DNA from: an uncultured Marmoricola sp.
GTDB taxonomy: Bacteria; Actinomycetota; Actinomycetes; Propionibacteriales; Nocardioidaceae
DNA: 5,521 nt
Assembly (NCBI GenBank): GCA_937868455.1
Contig: CALMMO010000514.1
Location: 1 to 5,521, forward strand
Direction of reading: 5' to 3'
This document shows positions 1 through 4,850 of the stretch, piece by piece (positions within the stretch are counted from its first letter, which is position 1; every line of letters begins with the position of its first letter). A program made the position numbers and the translations under genes. Below the pieces are notes generated by a model. The model worked only from the letters and a program-made list of their open reading frames with translations, had not been told where the DNA came from and did not search any database.

Positions 1-39
1 CTCGAGGCCGAGGGCTACGACCGTTACGTGAACGCCTGA
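1..39 (+). CDS. sufC: SufC, Fe-S assembly ATPase (C-terminal end only)
   Basis: Only the last 12 codons and the TGA stop are in the window. They encode LEAEGYDRYVNA, which matches the usual tail of actinobacterial SufC, the ABC-type ATPase of the SufBCD scaffold complex in the cytosol. No ATPase motif is visible because those lie upstream. The identification rests on this short tail and on the position 3 nt before sufS, where sufC normally sits in this operon type. Confidence 0.75.
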   Translation, partial: LEAEGYDRYVNA

Positions 40-42
40 GTC

Positions 43-1296
43 ATGCTCCCAGGTTTGCTTCCGGAGTCGCTGCGAGACGACTTCCCGATCTTGAGCCGCC
101 AGGTGGCTGGCGGCCAACGATTGGTCTATCTCGACTCGGCAAACACCTCGCAAAAGCCGCAGGTGGTCATTGACGCTATGGCAGACCACCTGGCTCACCA
201 CAATGCCAACGTCGCTCGGGCGATGCATGAGCTAGGTGCCGAGGCCAGCGAGGCATTCGAGGCTGCGCGCGACGTGGTCGCTGGGTTCATTAAGGCGCCT
301 TCACGCAACGAAGTGATTTTCACCAAGAACGCCTCGGAGGCCCTCAACCTGGCGGCTCAGACGTTGACCTGGGCTGACTCCGATCTTGCAGTACGTCGTG
401 GCGATCGAGTCGTCATCACCGAGATGGAGCACCACGCCAACATCGTGCCCTGGCAGTTGCTGACCCAACGGCGCGACGCCGAGTTGGCGTGGTTTGGCCT
501 CACCGATGAAGGCCAACTTGACCTCAGCTCCATCGACGAGGTCATCACGCCCAACACGAAGGTCGTGGCCTTGACCTGGGTGTCCAACATGCTTGGCACC
601 ATCAACCCGGTAGCTGAGATTGCCGCTCGGGCGCACGAAGTCGGCGCCCTGGTCGTGGTTGACGCATCACAGGCCGCGCCCATGATGCCCGTCGACGTCT
701 CCAGTTTGGGCGCTGACCTGGTCGCGTTCACCGGACACAAATGCGTGGGACCCACTGGCATTGGGGTGTTGTGGGGCCGCGAAGCGCTTCTCAACGCGCT
801 GCCACCGTTCCTGGGCGGGGGCGAGATGATCGAAACCGTGACGATGGAGCGCTCGACGTACGCAGCGGCTCCGCACCGGTTCGAGGCGGGCACACCCCCG
901 ATCGCGGAGGCGATTGGTCTGGGAGCAGCTCTCACTTACCTGCAAGGCATCGGGATGGACAAGATCCACGCCCACGAGCAAGCCATCACTGACTACATGC
1001 TGCAAGGACTGGCAACGGTCGGCGGACTCACGGTGCTTGGCCCACAGACTGCAACCCAGCGAGGCGGAGCGGTGAGCTTCGAACTAGCTGGAGTGCACCC
1101 GCACGACGTGGCTCAGTTGCTCGACTCACGCGGGGTGGCGGTGCGCGCAGGACATCACTGCGCGACGCCTGTGCACCAGAGATTTGGCGTGCAAAGTTCC
1201 ACTCGCGCCTCGTCTTACCTCTACACCCGGCCCGAGGAGATCGACGCACTCGTCGACGCCTTGGAGTTCACCAAGTCCTACTTCAAGGTGGCCTGA
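43..1296 (+). CDS. sufS: SufS, group II cysteine desulfurase
   Basis: This is a PLP-dependent cysteine desulfurase that converts L-cysteine to alanine and holds the sulfur as a persulfide for Fe-S cluster assembly in the cytosol. At 417 residues it has normal family length. Visible motifs are the N-terminal YLDSANTSQKP, the EMEHHAN segment with the PLP-stacking His130, VVVDASQ with Asp207 and Gln210, the PLP lysine Lys233 in FTGHK, and the active-site Cys373 in RAGHHC. The RAGHHC loop and the RAS-Y-LY block near residues 388-394 are typical of SufS rather than IscS. The ATG lies 3 nt after the sufC stop and has no clear Shine-Dalgarno of its own, so translation is probably coupled to sufC. 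The stop overlaps the sufU start by one base (TGATG). All expected catalytic residues are present. Confidence 0.97.
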   Translation: MLPGLLPESLRDDFPILSRQVAGGQRLVYLDSANTSQKPQVVIDAMADHLAHHNANVARAMHELGAEASEAFEAARDVVAGFIKAPSRNEVIFTKNASEALNLAAQTLTWADSDLAVRRGDRVVITEMEHHANIVPWQLLTQRRDAELAWFGLTDEGQLDLSSIDEVITPNTKVVALTWVSNMLGTINPVAEIAARAHEVGALVVVDASQAAPMMPVDVSSLGADLVAFTGHKCVGPTGIGVLWGREALLNALPPFLGGGEMIETVTMERSTYAAAPHRFEAGTPPIAEAIGLGAALTYLQGIGMDKIHAHEQAITDYMLQGLATVGGLTVLGPQTATQRGGAVSFELAGVHPHDVAQLLDSRGVAVRAGHHCATPVHQRFGVQSSTRASSYLYTRPEEIDALVDALEFTKSYFKVA

Positions 1297-1745
1297 TGAA
1301 CGCCGACTTGAACGCGATGTACCAAGAGATCATCTTGGACCACTACAAGCACCCTCAAAACAGCGGACTGCGCGAGCCTTACGAAGCCGAAGTGCATCAC
1401 GTCAATCCCTCGTGCGGCGATGAGATCACGTTGCGCGTGCACCTTGAGGGCGACCAGGTCGCCGATGTGTCGTACTCCGCTGAGGGCTGCTCGATTAGCC
1501 AAGCGGCCGCCTCAGTCATGACTGAACTGTTGATTGGCAACAGCATCGACGCCGATCTCGCTGTGCATGGCAGCTTCCTCGAGCTCATGCAGGGCAAGGG
1601 TCAAGTCGTGCCCGACGAAGACGTTCTCGAAGACGGTGTCGCCTTTGCCGGCGTCGCCAAGTTCCCTGCGCGCGTCAAGTGCGCGCTCTTGCCGTGGATG
1701 GCCTGGAAGGACGCCACGGCCCAAGCTCTAGGAGGCACCAAATGA
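1296..1745 (+). CDS. sufU: SufU, zinc-dependent sulfurtransferase of the SUF system
   Basis: SufU accepts the persulfide sulfur from SufS and passes it on to the SufBCD scaffold. In Gram-positive bacteria it is a zinc-bound relay rather than a true scaffold. The 149-residue protein shows the zinc ligands in order: Cys40 and Asp42 in NPSCGD, Cys65 in EGCSIS, and Cys129 in RVKCALLPW. The N-terminal MYQEIILDHYKHP block is typical of the family. The stretch between the second and third cysteines is longer than in IscU, which is the SufU signature. Its start overlaps the sufS stop by 1 nt and its stop overlaps the next start by 4 nt (ATGA), so it is tightly coupled on both sides. Length and ligands look intact. 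Confidence 0.96.
   Translation: MNADLNAMYQEIILDHYKHPQNSGLREPYEAEVHHVNPSCGDEITLRVHLEGDQVADVSYSAEGCSISQAAASVMTELLIGNSIDADLAVHGSFLELMQGKGQVVPDEDVLEDGVAFAGVAKFPARVKCALLPWMAWKDATAQALGGTK
1730..1735 (+). promoter_or_regulatory. Ribosome binding site that fixes the DUF59 gene start
   Basis: A perfect AGGAGG lies inside the end of sufU, 6 nt before the ATG at 1742. It selects this ATG over an in-frame ATG at 1679, which would add 21 non-family residues read from within sufU. Confidence 0.85.
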
Positions 1746-2095
1746 ACGACGACCTGCCACAGGTGGACCTGTCTGGAGTCGCAACAAAGACGACCAAAGA
1801 TGACGTGTTCGAAGCGATGAAGGATGTCGTTGACCCCGAGCTCGGCATCAACGTGGTCGACCTTGGTTTGGTGTATGACGTGCACCTCGACGAGGCCAGC
1901 GACTGCGTGCTCGACATGACCCTGACCTCGGCAGCCTGTCCTCTCACCGATGTGATCGAGGATCAGACGCGAGGAGCCCTCGAGGGCTTAGTCAGCGACG
2001 TGACGATCAACTGGGTCTGGATGCCGCCGTGGGGTCCCGACAAGATCACCGACGACGGACGCGAGATGCTGCGCGCTTTGGGCTACAACGTCTAA
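1742..2095 (+). CDS. sufT: SufT-like DUF59 (MIP18-type) metal-sulfur cluster assembly factor
   Basis: This is a small DUF59 protein of 117 residues, the usual last SUF gene in actinobacterial operons. Family members help load or transfer Fe-S clusters to target enzymes; the exact reaction is not settled. Visible signatures are the helix ending in DPELGINVVDLGLVY (residues 31-45), the conserved Cys66 in TSAACPLTD, and the family-typical tail VWMPPWGPDKITDDGREMLR. The chosen ATG has a perfect AGGAGG 6 nt upstream and starts 4 nt inside the end of sufU. An earlier in-frame ATG at 1679 was rejected because the extension is sufU sequence in another frame. PaaD-type DUF59 proteins are related, but the SUF context decides the call. 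Confidence 0.94.
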   Translation: MNDDLPQVDLSGVATKTTKDDVFEAMKDVVDPELGINVVDLGLVYDVHLDEASDCVLDMTLTSAACPLTDVIEDQTRGALEGLVSDVTINWVWMPPWGPDKITDDGREMLRALGYNV

Positions 2096-2097
2096 CG

Positions 2098-2700
2098 ATG
2101 GACCGCAAGGAGCTGCGCTTGCCGCCAGCCAGGCTCCCGGCCTGGGTTGATGGGTTCACGACTCGTCATGGTCAGGTGCAGTTGGTTGCTAATGGTGGGG
2201 CGTTGGAAGGTGTGGCTGCCGACGGATCCACGTTCCACCTGAGGTTGCCCTTTGGTCGGGTCTTTAGTGGATCTCCCACAGTGGAGGCCTTTCTGCAGTG
2301 CTCCAGCGCCCCTCAAGACTGGGGAGTCGTGCTGGTTCGCAAAGGCGGCTTCGCGGTGGCCCGCTTAGAGTCCGAAACGCTTGTGGCATCCAAGGTGGGC
2401 CAGCGACACGTTCAAGGGCGCAGCAAAGCCGGAGGTCAAAGCCAACAGCGCTTCGCCCGTCGACGCGACAATCAAGCCCAGGCTGCCTATGACGCGGCTC
2501 GAGAGCACGCCGAAAGGCTGATCCCTAAGCACCTACCGATCGTCGTTGGTGGAGATCGCGAAGCAGTGCGGTCAGTCGTAGGAGAGGGCCACTGGGAGGT
2601 CGTCGATGATTGGCTCGTCGTACCTGATCCGCGGCGAGCGGTGCTCGAATCCGCAATTGTGAGCGCATTGAGTGCGAAGATGATCGTCGTCAACGCCTAA
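2098..2700 (+). CDS. acVLRF1-family peptidyl-tRNA hydrolase (Vms1/eRF1-like)
   Basis: The 200-residue protein carries the signature GRSKAGGQSQQRFARRRDNQ (residues 107-126). This is the catalytic loop of the actinobacterial VLRF1 family, related to yeast Vms1 and to the GGQ loop of eRF1. Such proteins are expected to release nascent chains by cleaving peptidyl-tRNA on stalled or split ribosomes. The Gln in the GG-x-SQ pattern (Gln116) is the likely catalytic residue, by comparison with Vms1. The downstream helix of about 20 residues (about 124-143) is rich in Ala and charged residues, as expected. An alternating beta/alpha stretch (residues 147-199) completes the domain. Length fits the family. 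The start was placed 2 nt after the DUF59 stop; an in-frame ATG at 2029 lies inside that gene and was rejected. No strong ribosome binding site is visible, so coupling to sufT is likely. Family assignment is confident; the role in this organism is inferred. Confidence 0.88.
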   Translation: MDRKELRLPPARLPAWVDGFTTRHGQVQLVANGGALEGVAADGSTFHLRLPFGRVFSGSPTVEAFLQCSSAPQDWGVVLVRKGGFAVARLESETLVASKVGQRHVQGRSKAGGQSQQRFARRRDNQAQAAYDAAREHAERLIPKHLPIVVGGDREAVRSVVGEGHWEVVDDWLVVPDPRRAVLESAIVSALSAKMIVVNA

Positions 2701-2724
2701 ACACACCCTGCGAACAGGACCCTC

Positions 2725-3558
2725 ATGTGGGATGACGACGTCGTCGCGAGCGGCCAGGTGTCCTGGAGCCCTGATCCTGGCTGGGTTGAGTTCGGGCCCC
2801 AGGGTCGCTCAGGCTCGAGGTTGTGGCTGGCCCAGGGGGCTGGTGCTTCGTGGGTCGTGAAACGACTGAGCCGTCCCGTGCCCGGTGACCCCGCAGCACG
2901 AAGCGACCCGCATCATTTCGGCTACTGGCGTCGAGAAGCAGACGTCGCGTTGGACGACGTGCTTCACCAGACATCGGGTCTGCGCGCGCCGGAAGTACTG
3001 CGCGTGGACGAAGACGACGAGGGCGTCGTCGTGTGGCAGGCACCCGTGGACCAGGTGGATTTGACTGGACCATTCCGTGCCCAGGCGCTGGGTCGGTTTG
3101 CTAAATGCACGGTGGGGGAGCGCCCATGGTCGAGCCGTCAGGTGCTGGCCCAACGACTGCGATTCACCGAGCACAACGGGGGCTGGCACACCCTGGAGCG
3201 CACCACGATTGCCGATGTCGCCGATCGCCTCTGGCAGCGGCGAAGCCATCATTTGGCGAGTCTTGACGGGTTGCCCCAGGTGCCCAGCCACGGCGATGCC
3301 ACCCCTGCCAATCTGCGCGGAAGACGAGACGACGATGTGATTGCAGTCGATTGGGGAGCCTTCGGGTTGGCCCCACTCGGCGCGGATGTGGGCTATCTGG
3401 CGCTCTCTGAACGAGAGGACTTCGACGTACTCGTCGATGCCTATGCCGAAGGGGCCCGCTGTGACGTCGTTCAAGCCAGGCTCGGGGCGCAAATCACCCG
3501 AATACGCCATACCGATCCAGACCAGCACGCCGCGCTCCGTCGAGCGAAAGGGCAGTGA
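2725..3558 (+). CDS. APH-fold phosphotransferase (kinase-like), C-terminus probably replaced
   Basis: The 277-residue protein shows the aminoglycoside phosphotransferase/choline kinase fold: a possible nucleotide-binding Lys46 in WVVKRL, a hinge-like VVVWQAP near residue 104, the catalytic loop SHGDATPANL (His189, Asp191, Asn196), and the metal-binding VDWG (Asp209) followed by G-L-APLGADVGYLAL. The substrate cannot be told; family members act on antibiotics, sugars, amino acids or small metabolites. A modest AGGA (2716-2719) lies 5 nt before the ATG, and the gene begins 24 nt after the acVLRF1 gene, probably in the same transcript. The last 20 or so residues (from about 258) enter the 40-bp repeat, where the opposite strand encodes the end of a WhiB-like gene. 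Relatives usually continue with further helices. The true C-terminus was probably lost in a rearrangement near 3497, so activity is uncertain. Confidence 0.8.
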   Translation: MWDDDVVASGQVSWSPDPGWVEFGPQGRSGSRLWLAQGAGASWVVKRLSRPVPGDPAARSDPHHFGYWRREADVALDDVLHQTSGLRAPEVLRVDEDDEGVVVWQAPVDQVDLTGPFRAQALGRFAKCTVGERPWSSRQVLAQRLRFTEHNGGWHTLERTTIADVADRLWQRRSHHLASLDGLPQVPSHGDATPANLRGRRDDDVIAVDWGAFGLAPLGADVGYLALSEREDFDVLVDAYAEGARCDVVQARLGAQITRIRHTDPDQHAALRRAKGQ

Positions 3559-3721
3559 TAAGACACTCATCCAGCGCTGGACACGCACTGCACAAGCCAG
3601 CAGCACGCTCAGAGGTCGCTAAAGAGTCGAATAGCCCCTCGCGGCCGTTGCCACAAGCAACAACACGCGGGGGAGCGAAGCGTTTGCGCGGCACAAACCG
3701 CGCCTGTATGCTGGACAGCAC
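3494..3721 (-). CDS. Small WhiB-like (Wbl) Fe-S protein, short C-terminus
   Basis: The 75-residue protein has the Wbl cysteine pattern Cys23-x20-Cys44-x2-Cys47-x5-Cys53 (LCSACPALDECL). It also has LFDS in place of the usual LFF-P and ends in YGVFG, matching the start of the G[VI]WGG turn. Wbl proteins bind a 4Fe-4S cluster and act as redox- or NO-sensitive transcription partners, often through the sigma factor. The GTG start at 3721 has a perfect AGGAGG (3731-3726) 4 nt upstream, which strongly supports a real gene. The protein stops at GVFG, before the second glycine of the turn and the basic C-terminal DNA-binding segment, so it is either a minimal Wbl or a 3'-truncated one. Its last 65 bases overlap the kinase gene tail to tail. 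The identification comes from motif reading and not from a search. Confidence 0.68.
   Translation of the reverse strand: MLSSIQARFVPRKRFAPPRVVACGNGREGLFDSLATSERAAGLCSACPALDECLITALSLDGARRAGLDRYGVFG
3497..3536. repeat. 40-bp direct repeat, copy 1
   Basis: This stretch matches 4220-4259 at 38 of 40 positions in the same orientation, 723 bp away. Copy 1 lies within both the WhiB-like gene (minus) and the tail of the kinase gene (plus). The two differences (3503 and 3509) change only third codon positions in the WhiB frame (Val GTA/GTG and Tyr TAT/TAC), but change amino acids in the kinase frame. Confidence 0.95.
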
Positions 3722-3725
3722 AAAG

Positions 3726-3731
3726 CCTCCT
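3726..3731 (-). promoter_or_regulatory. Ribosome binding site of the WhiB-like gene, partly inside a hairpin
   Basis: A perfect AGGAGG on the minus strand lies 4 nt before the GTG start at 3721 and decides that start. Part of it overlaps one arm of a small hairpin (3729-3733 pairing with 3742-3746, loop 8 nt), which could partly mask the site. A second possible structure lies further upstream in the leader (3758-3763 with 3783-3788, plus 3765-3768 with 3777-3780). Any regulation by these structures is inference. Confidence 0.6.
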
Positions 3732-3797
3732 GAAATGGAAGTCAGGGTTTTGGATTAGCGGGGCCAAGTTCGTCGGCTTGATCCCCGCAAGACTTTG

Positions 3798-3829
3798 AGA
3801 AAGACCGCCCCAGCAAGGGCGGTCTTTCT
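3798..3829 (-). terminator. Intrinsic terminator, possibly bidirectional
   Basis: A perfect 13-bp stem (AGAAAGACCGCCC with its complement) encloses a 6-nt loop (cagcaa, 3811-3816). On the minus strand it begins 2 nt after the TAA stop of the ribbon-helix-helix gene and so most likely ends that transcript. The stem's outer arm supplies a T-rich end (TCTTTCT) on either strand, and the plus strand continues with TGTTT, so it could also stop transcription coming from the kinase gene. It separates the ribbon-helix-helix gene from the WhiB-like gene, which would then need its own promoter. Confidence 0.85.
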
Positions 3830-3831
3830 GT

Positions 3832-4065
3832 TTAAGAAGCCTCAGACAAAGGCAACTCCTCATCATTCTTCGCCATCACTGGCACACCCTCGATGAGCCC
3901 GTCCTCACTGAGAGTGATCGTCGCGATAAACGCATCCATGAACGCACTGCGCGACATTCCATGCGCACGAGCGGCGATCGTGATCAACTCACGTGTCTGC
4001 GCCGTCAACCGAAACAACATCTGACGGATCTCTACGGAGCCCTTAGGTCGTCGAGGATCAGCCAT
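3832..4065 (-). CDS. Small ribbon-helix-helix-like protein (CopG/Arc/MetJ type)
   Basis: The 77-residue protein reads as one ribbon-helix-helix unit. A strand-like segment (RQMLFRL, residues 14-20) is followed by a helix (TRELITIAARAH), the turn GMSRS (36-40) and a second helix (AFMDAFIATI). This is the pattern of small DNA-binding repressors, antitoxins and plasmid-partition or mobilisation accessory proteins. An acidic tail (KNDEELPLSEAS) follows. No toxin-like partner is adjacent. The ATG at 4065 was chosen because MADPRRPKGS is a typical short basic start; an in-frame ATG at 4137 would add 24 residues without recognisable character. The ribosome binding site is weak (TAGGTG just upstream). 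A strong terminator follows the stop at once. The fold call is moderate and the function unknown; it may be a relic of a mobile element, given the decayed transposases upstream. Confidence 0.6.
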   Translation of the reverse strand: MADPRRPKGSVEIRQMLFRLTAQTRELITIAARAHGMSRSAFMDAFIATITLSEDGLIEGVPVMAKNDEELPLSEAS

Positions 4066-4219
4066 AACACCTAACCCTAGGTAGCGATATCGCCTTGGGG
4101 TTGGCATTTGCTGCGGCGTTTCGCAACTCCGTTTCACCGCCCCACGCCAGGAACTCCGTTGCCATCAACCCCCACACCCGTGGGCACTGCCCCGGTTCAA
4201 ACCACCAGCCACCCCACAC

Positions 4220-4259
4220 CCCGAACACGCCGTACCGATCCAGACCAGCACGCCGCGCT
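4220..4259. repeat. 40-bp direct repeat, copy 2 (WhiB gene relic)
   Basis: This is the partner of 3497-3536. On the minus strand it still encodes ARRAGLDRYGVFG, as in the end of the WhiB-like gene. Upstream in that frame a TGA is met within six codons, so no gene survives here. Similarity stops at both ends. Copy and original stop matching at the same codon after GVFG, which marks a shared boundary. Confidence 0.95.
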
Positions 4260-4271
4260 GGTCGGCGTGTT
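4224..4271. repeat. Nested inverted repeats around repeat copy 2
   Basis: The outer arms AACACGCCG (4224-4232) and CGGCGTGTT (4263-4271) are perfect 9-bp complements. Inside them GACCAGC (4243-4249) pairs with GCTGGTC (4257-4263) around a 7-nt loop. Copy 1 of the direct repeat lacks the right-hand arms, so the symmetry is special to this copy. A third pair, CAACCCG (4275-4281) with CGGGTTG (4301-4307), lies just beyond. These could be element ends, a recombination site or chance in GC-rich sequence. Confidence 0.5.
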
Positions 4272-4364
4272 GCTCAACCCGCCCTAGTCAATATCTAAGC
4301 CGGGTTGATCACCGCTGCTGCGGGCCGAAGTTGAACGATCCCCCGATCCCGCCGATCAAGAAGC

Positions 4365-4508
4365 CTAGGACCCCAACGCACTCACCACACCAGCCTGCGC
4401 ACTCTTACGCCACTCACTGATATGGGAGGCGTACAAACACTCCCGACGCAGAACCGCACCACGCTGCCCCAGACCAGCCGGGTCGTTATCAGCCAACGTC
4501 ATCGTCAT
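4365..4508 (-). pseudogene. IS3-type transposase OrfA-like remnant
   Basis: The minus-strand frame contains QRGAVLRRECLYASHISEWR, which closely resembles the R-G-LLRREGLY-SHLSEWR block of OrfA-type proteins of IS3-family elements, where it forms the end of the helix-turn-helix and linker region. Only about 47 residues remain before a TAG stop. Neither the N-terminal helix-turn-helix nor the DDE catalytic partner (OrfB) is present. The segment begins at an ATG that overlaps the TGA closing the IS630-type remnant. It is a dead fragment; the family assignment rests on this one motif. Confidence 0.55.
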
Positions 4509-4746
4509 ACCTCGAGCCTGACGCACAGGGCGGCGGTGACCTGCCCGGTGGCGATCTCCAAGGCGGCGAACAAGGTGCTGGTGCCATGCCGGACATAATC
4601 GTGGGAGCGGCGCTCCACCAGCCCGGGCTGCATCGGAAGCACCGGCATCGTCCGGTCCAACGCTTGGAGATCTGGGACTTCTCATCGACGCTGAGCACGA
4701 ATCGGCGGGGATCTCGGTGTGTGTATCGATCAAAGACACACACCGA
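4505..4746 (-). pseudogene. IS630-type transposase remnant, frameshifted and truncated
   Basis: The minus strand first reads FVLSVDEKSQI, the strand carrying the first catalytic Asp of IS630-family DDE transposases. It then continues one frame over as QALDRTMPVLPMQPG, a separate HDYVRHGTSTLFAALEIATG block, and a short tail to TGA. Joining QI to QALDRT requires removing two bases (4667-4668), so a 2-nt insertion explains the shift. The N-terminal DNA-binding region and everything after ATGQVT, including the later catalytic Asp and Glu, are missing. Homology seems to begin near a perfect 11-bp inverted repeat (4714-4746). The gene cannot make an active transposase. Confidence 0.8.
4714..4746. 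repeat. Perfect 11-bp inverted repeat
   Basis: TCGGTGTGTGT (4714-4724) and ACACACACCGA (4736-4746) are exact complements around an 11-nt spacer. It sits at the edge of the IS630-type remnant and about 100 bp before the sortase start. It could be a hairpin, an operator or part of the old element. On the plus strand it is followed by GGATTTT, so weak termination is possible. Confidence 0.8.
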
Positions 4747-4752
4747 AGGATT

Positions 4753-4781
4753 TTGCATAAAACCAAAAGCAAATGTACATT
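4753..4781 (+). promoter_or_regulatory. Possible promoter for the sortase gene
   Basis: TTGCAT (4753-4758) and TACATT (4776-4781) are separated by 17 nt in a locally AT-rich stretch upstream of the sortase start. Each hexamer matches the sigma-70-type consensus only partly, so this is a weak prediction. A TATACATT at about 4812-4819 is an alternative -10 without a good -35. Confidence 0.25.
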
Positions 4782-4835
4782 CCTGCGTCATAGACCGTTC
4801 GGGCATCCGTCTATACATTGAGTGAGGCAACAAAC

Positions 4836-4842
4836 AAGGGGG
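4836..4842 (+). promoter_or_regulatory. Ribosome binding site of the sortase gene
   Basis: AAGGGGG lies 8 nt before the ATG at 4851, with normal spacing and purine content. It supports this start, which is followed by the expected short cytoplasmic tail and membrane segment. Confidence 0.6.
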
Positions 4843-4850
4843 CTGGGGTA

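Larger units (their letters stand above)
4066..4364. other. Stretch without a convincing gene, with repeats
   Basis: About 300 bases hold no gene I can support. Present are the second copy of the 40-bp repeat (4220-4259), two nearby inverted repeats, a 9-bp direct repeat AACTCCGTT (4125-4133 and 4152-4160), and GATC-rich sequence (about 4336-4360) just beyond the stop of the IS3-type remnant. A minus-strand frame is open from the repeat copy down to the start of the ribbon-helix-helix gene. Past GVFG it reads as Trp/Gly-rich sequence with no family resemblance, so I do not call it a gene. This looks like a scar of rearrangement. Confidence 0.5.

Noticed and set aside
357..935. A 192-codon minus-strand frame within sufS.
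   Set aside because: It lies wholly inside sufS, whose catalytic residues are intact. Its Ser/Thr/Arg-rich composition is typical of an antisense shadow.
2809..3606. A 265-codon minus-strand frame opposite the kinase gene.
   Set aside because: The plus strand shows the HGD and VDWG kinase motifs in order. The minus frame has no domain and is a high-GC shadow.
3720..3830. A plus-strand small RNA ending at the terminator hairpin, or a tRNA-like fold.
   Set aside because: No plus-strand promoter is evident, and no tRNA arms or T-loop consensus could be found. The structures are equally well placed as the minus-strand WhiB leader.
3832..4065. Antitoxin of a toxin-antitoxin pair.
   Set aside because: The ribbon-helix-helix pattern fits an antitoxin, but no adjacent toxin-like gene exists on either side.
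3497..4259. Att sites of an integrative element flanking 723 bp.
   Set aside because: No integrase or excisionase lies between the repeats, and the segment is very short. It remains possible as a relic, but I do not call it an element.
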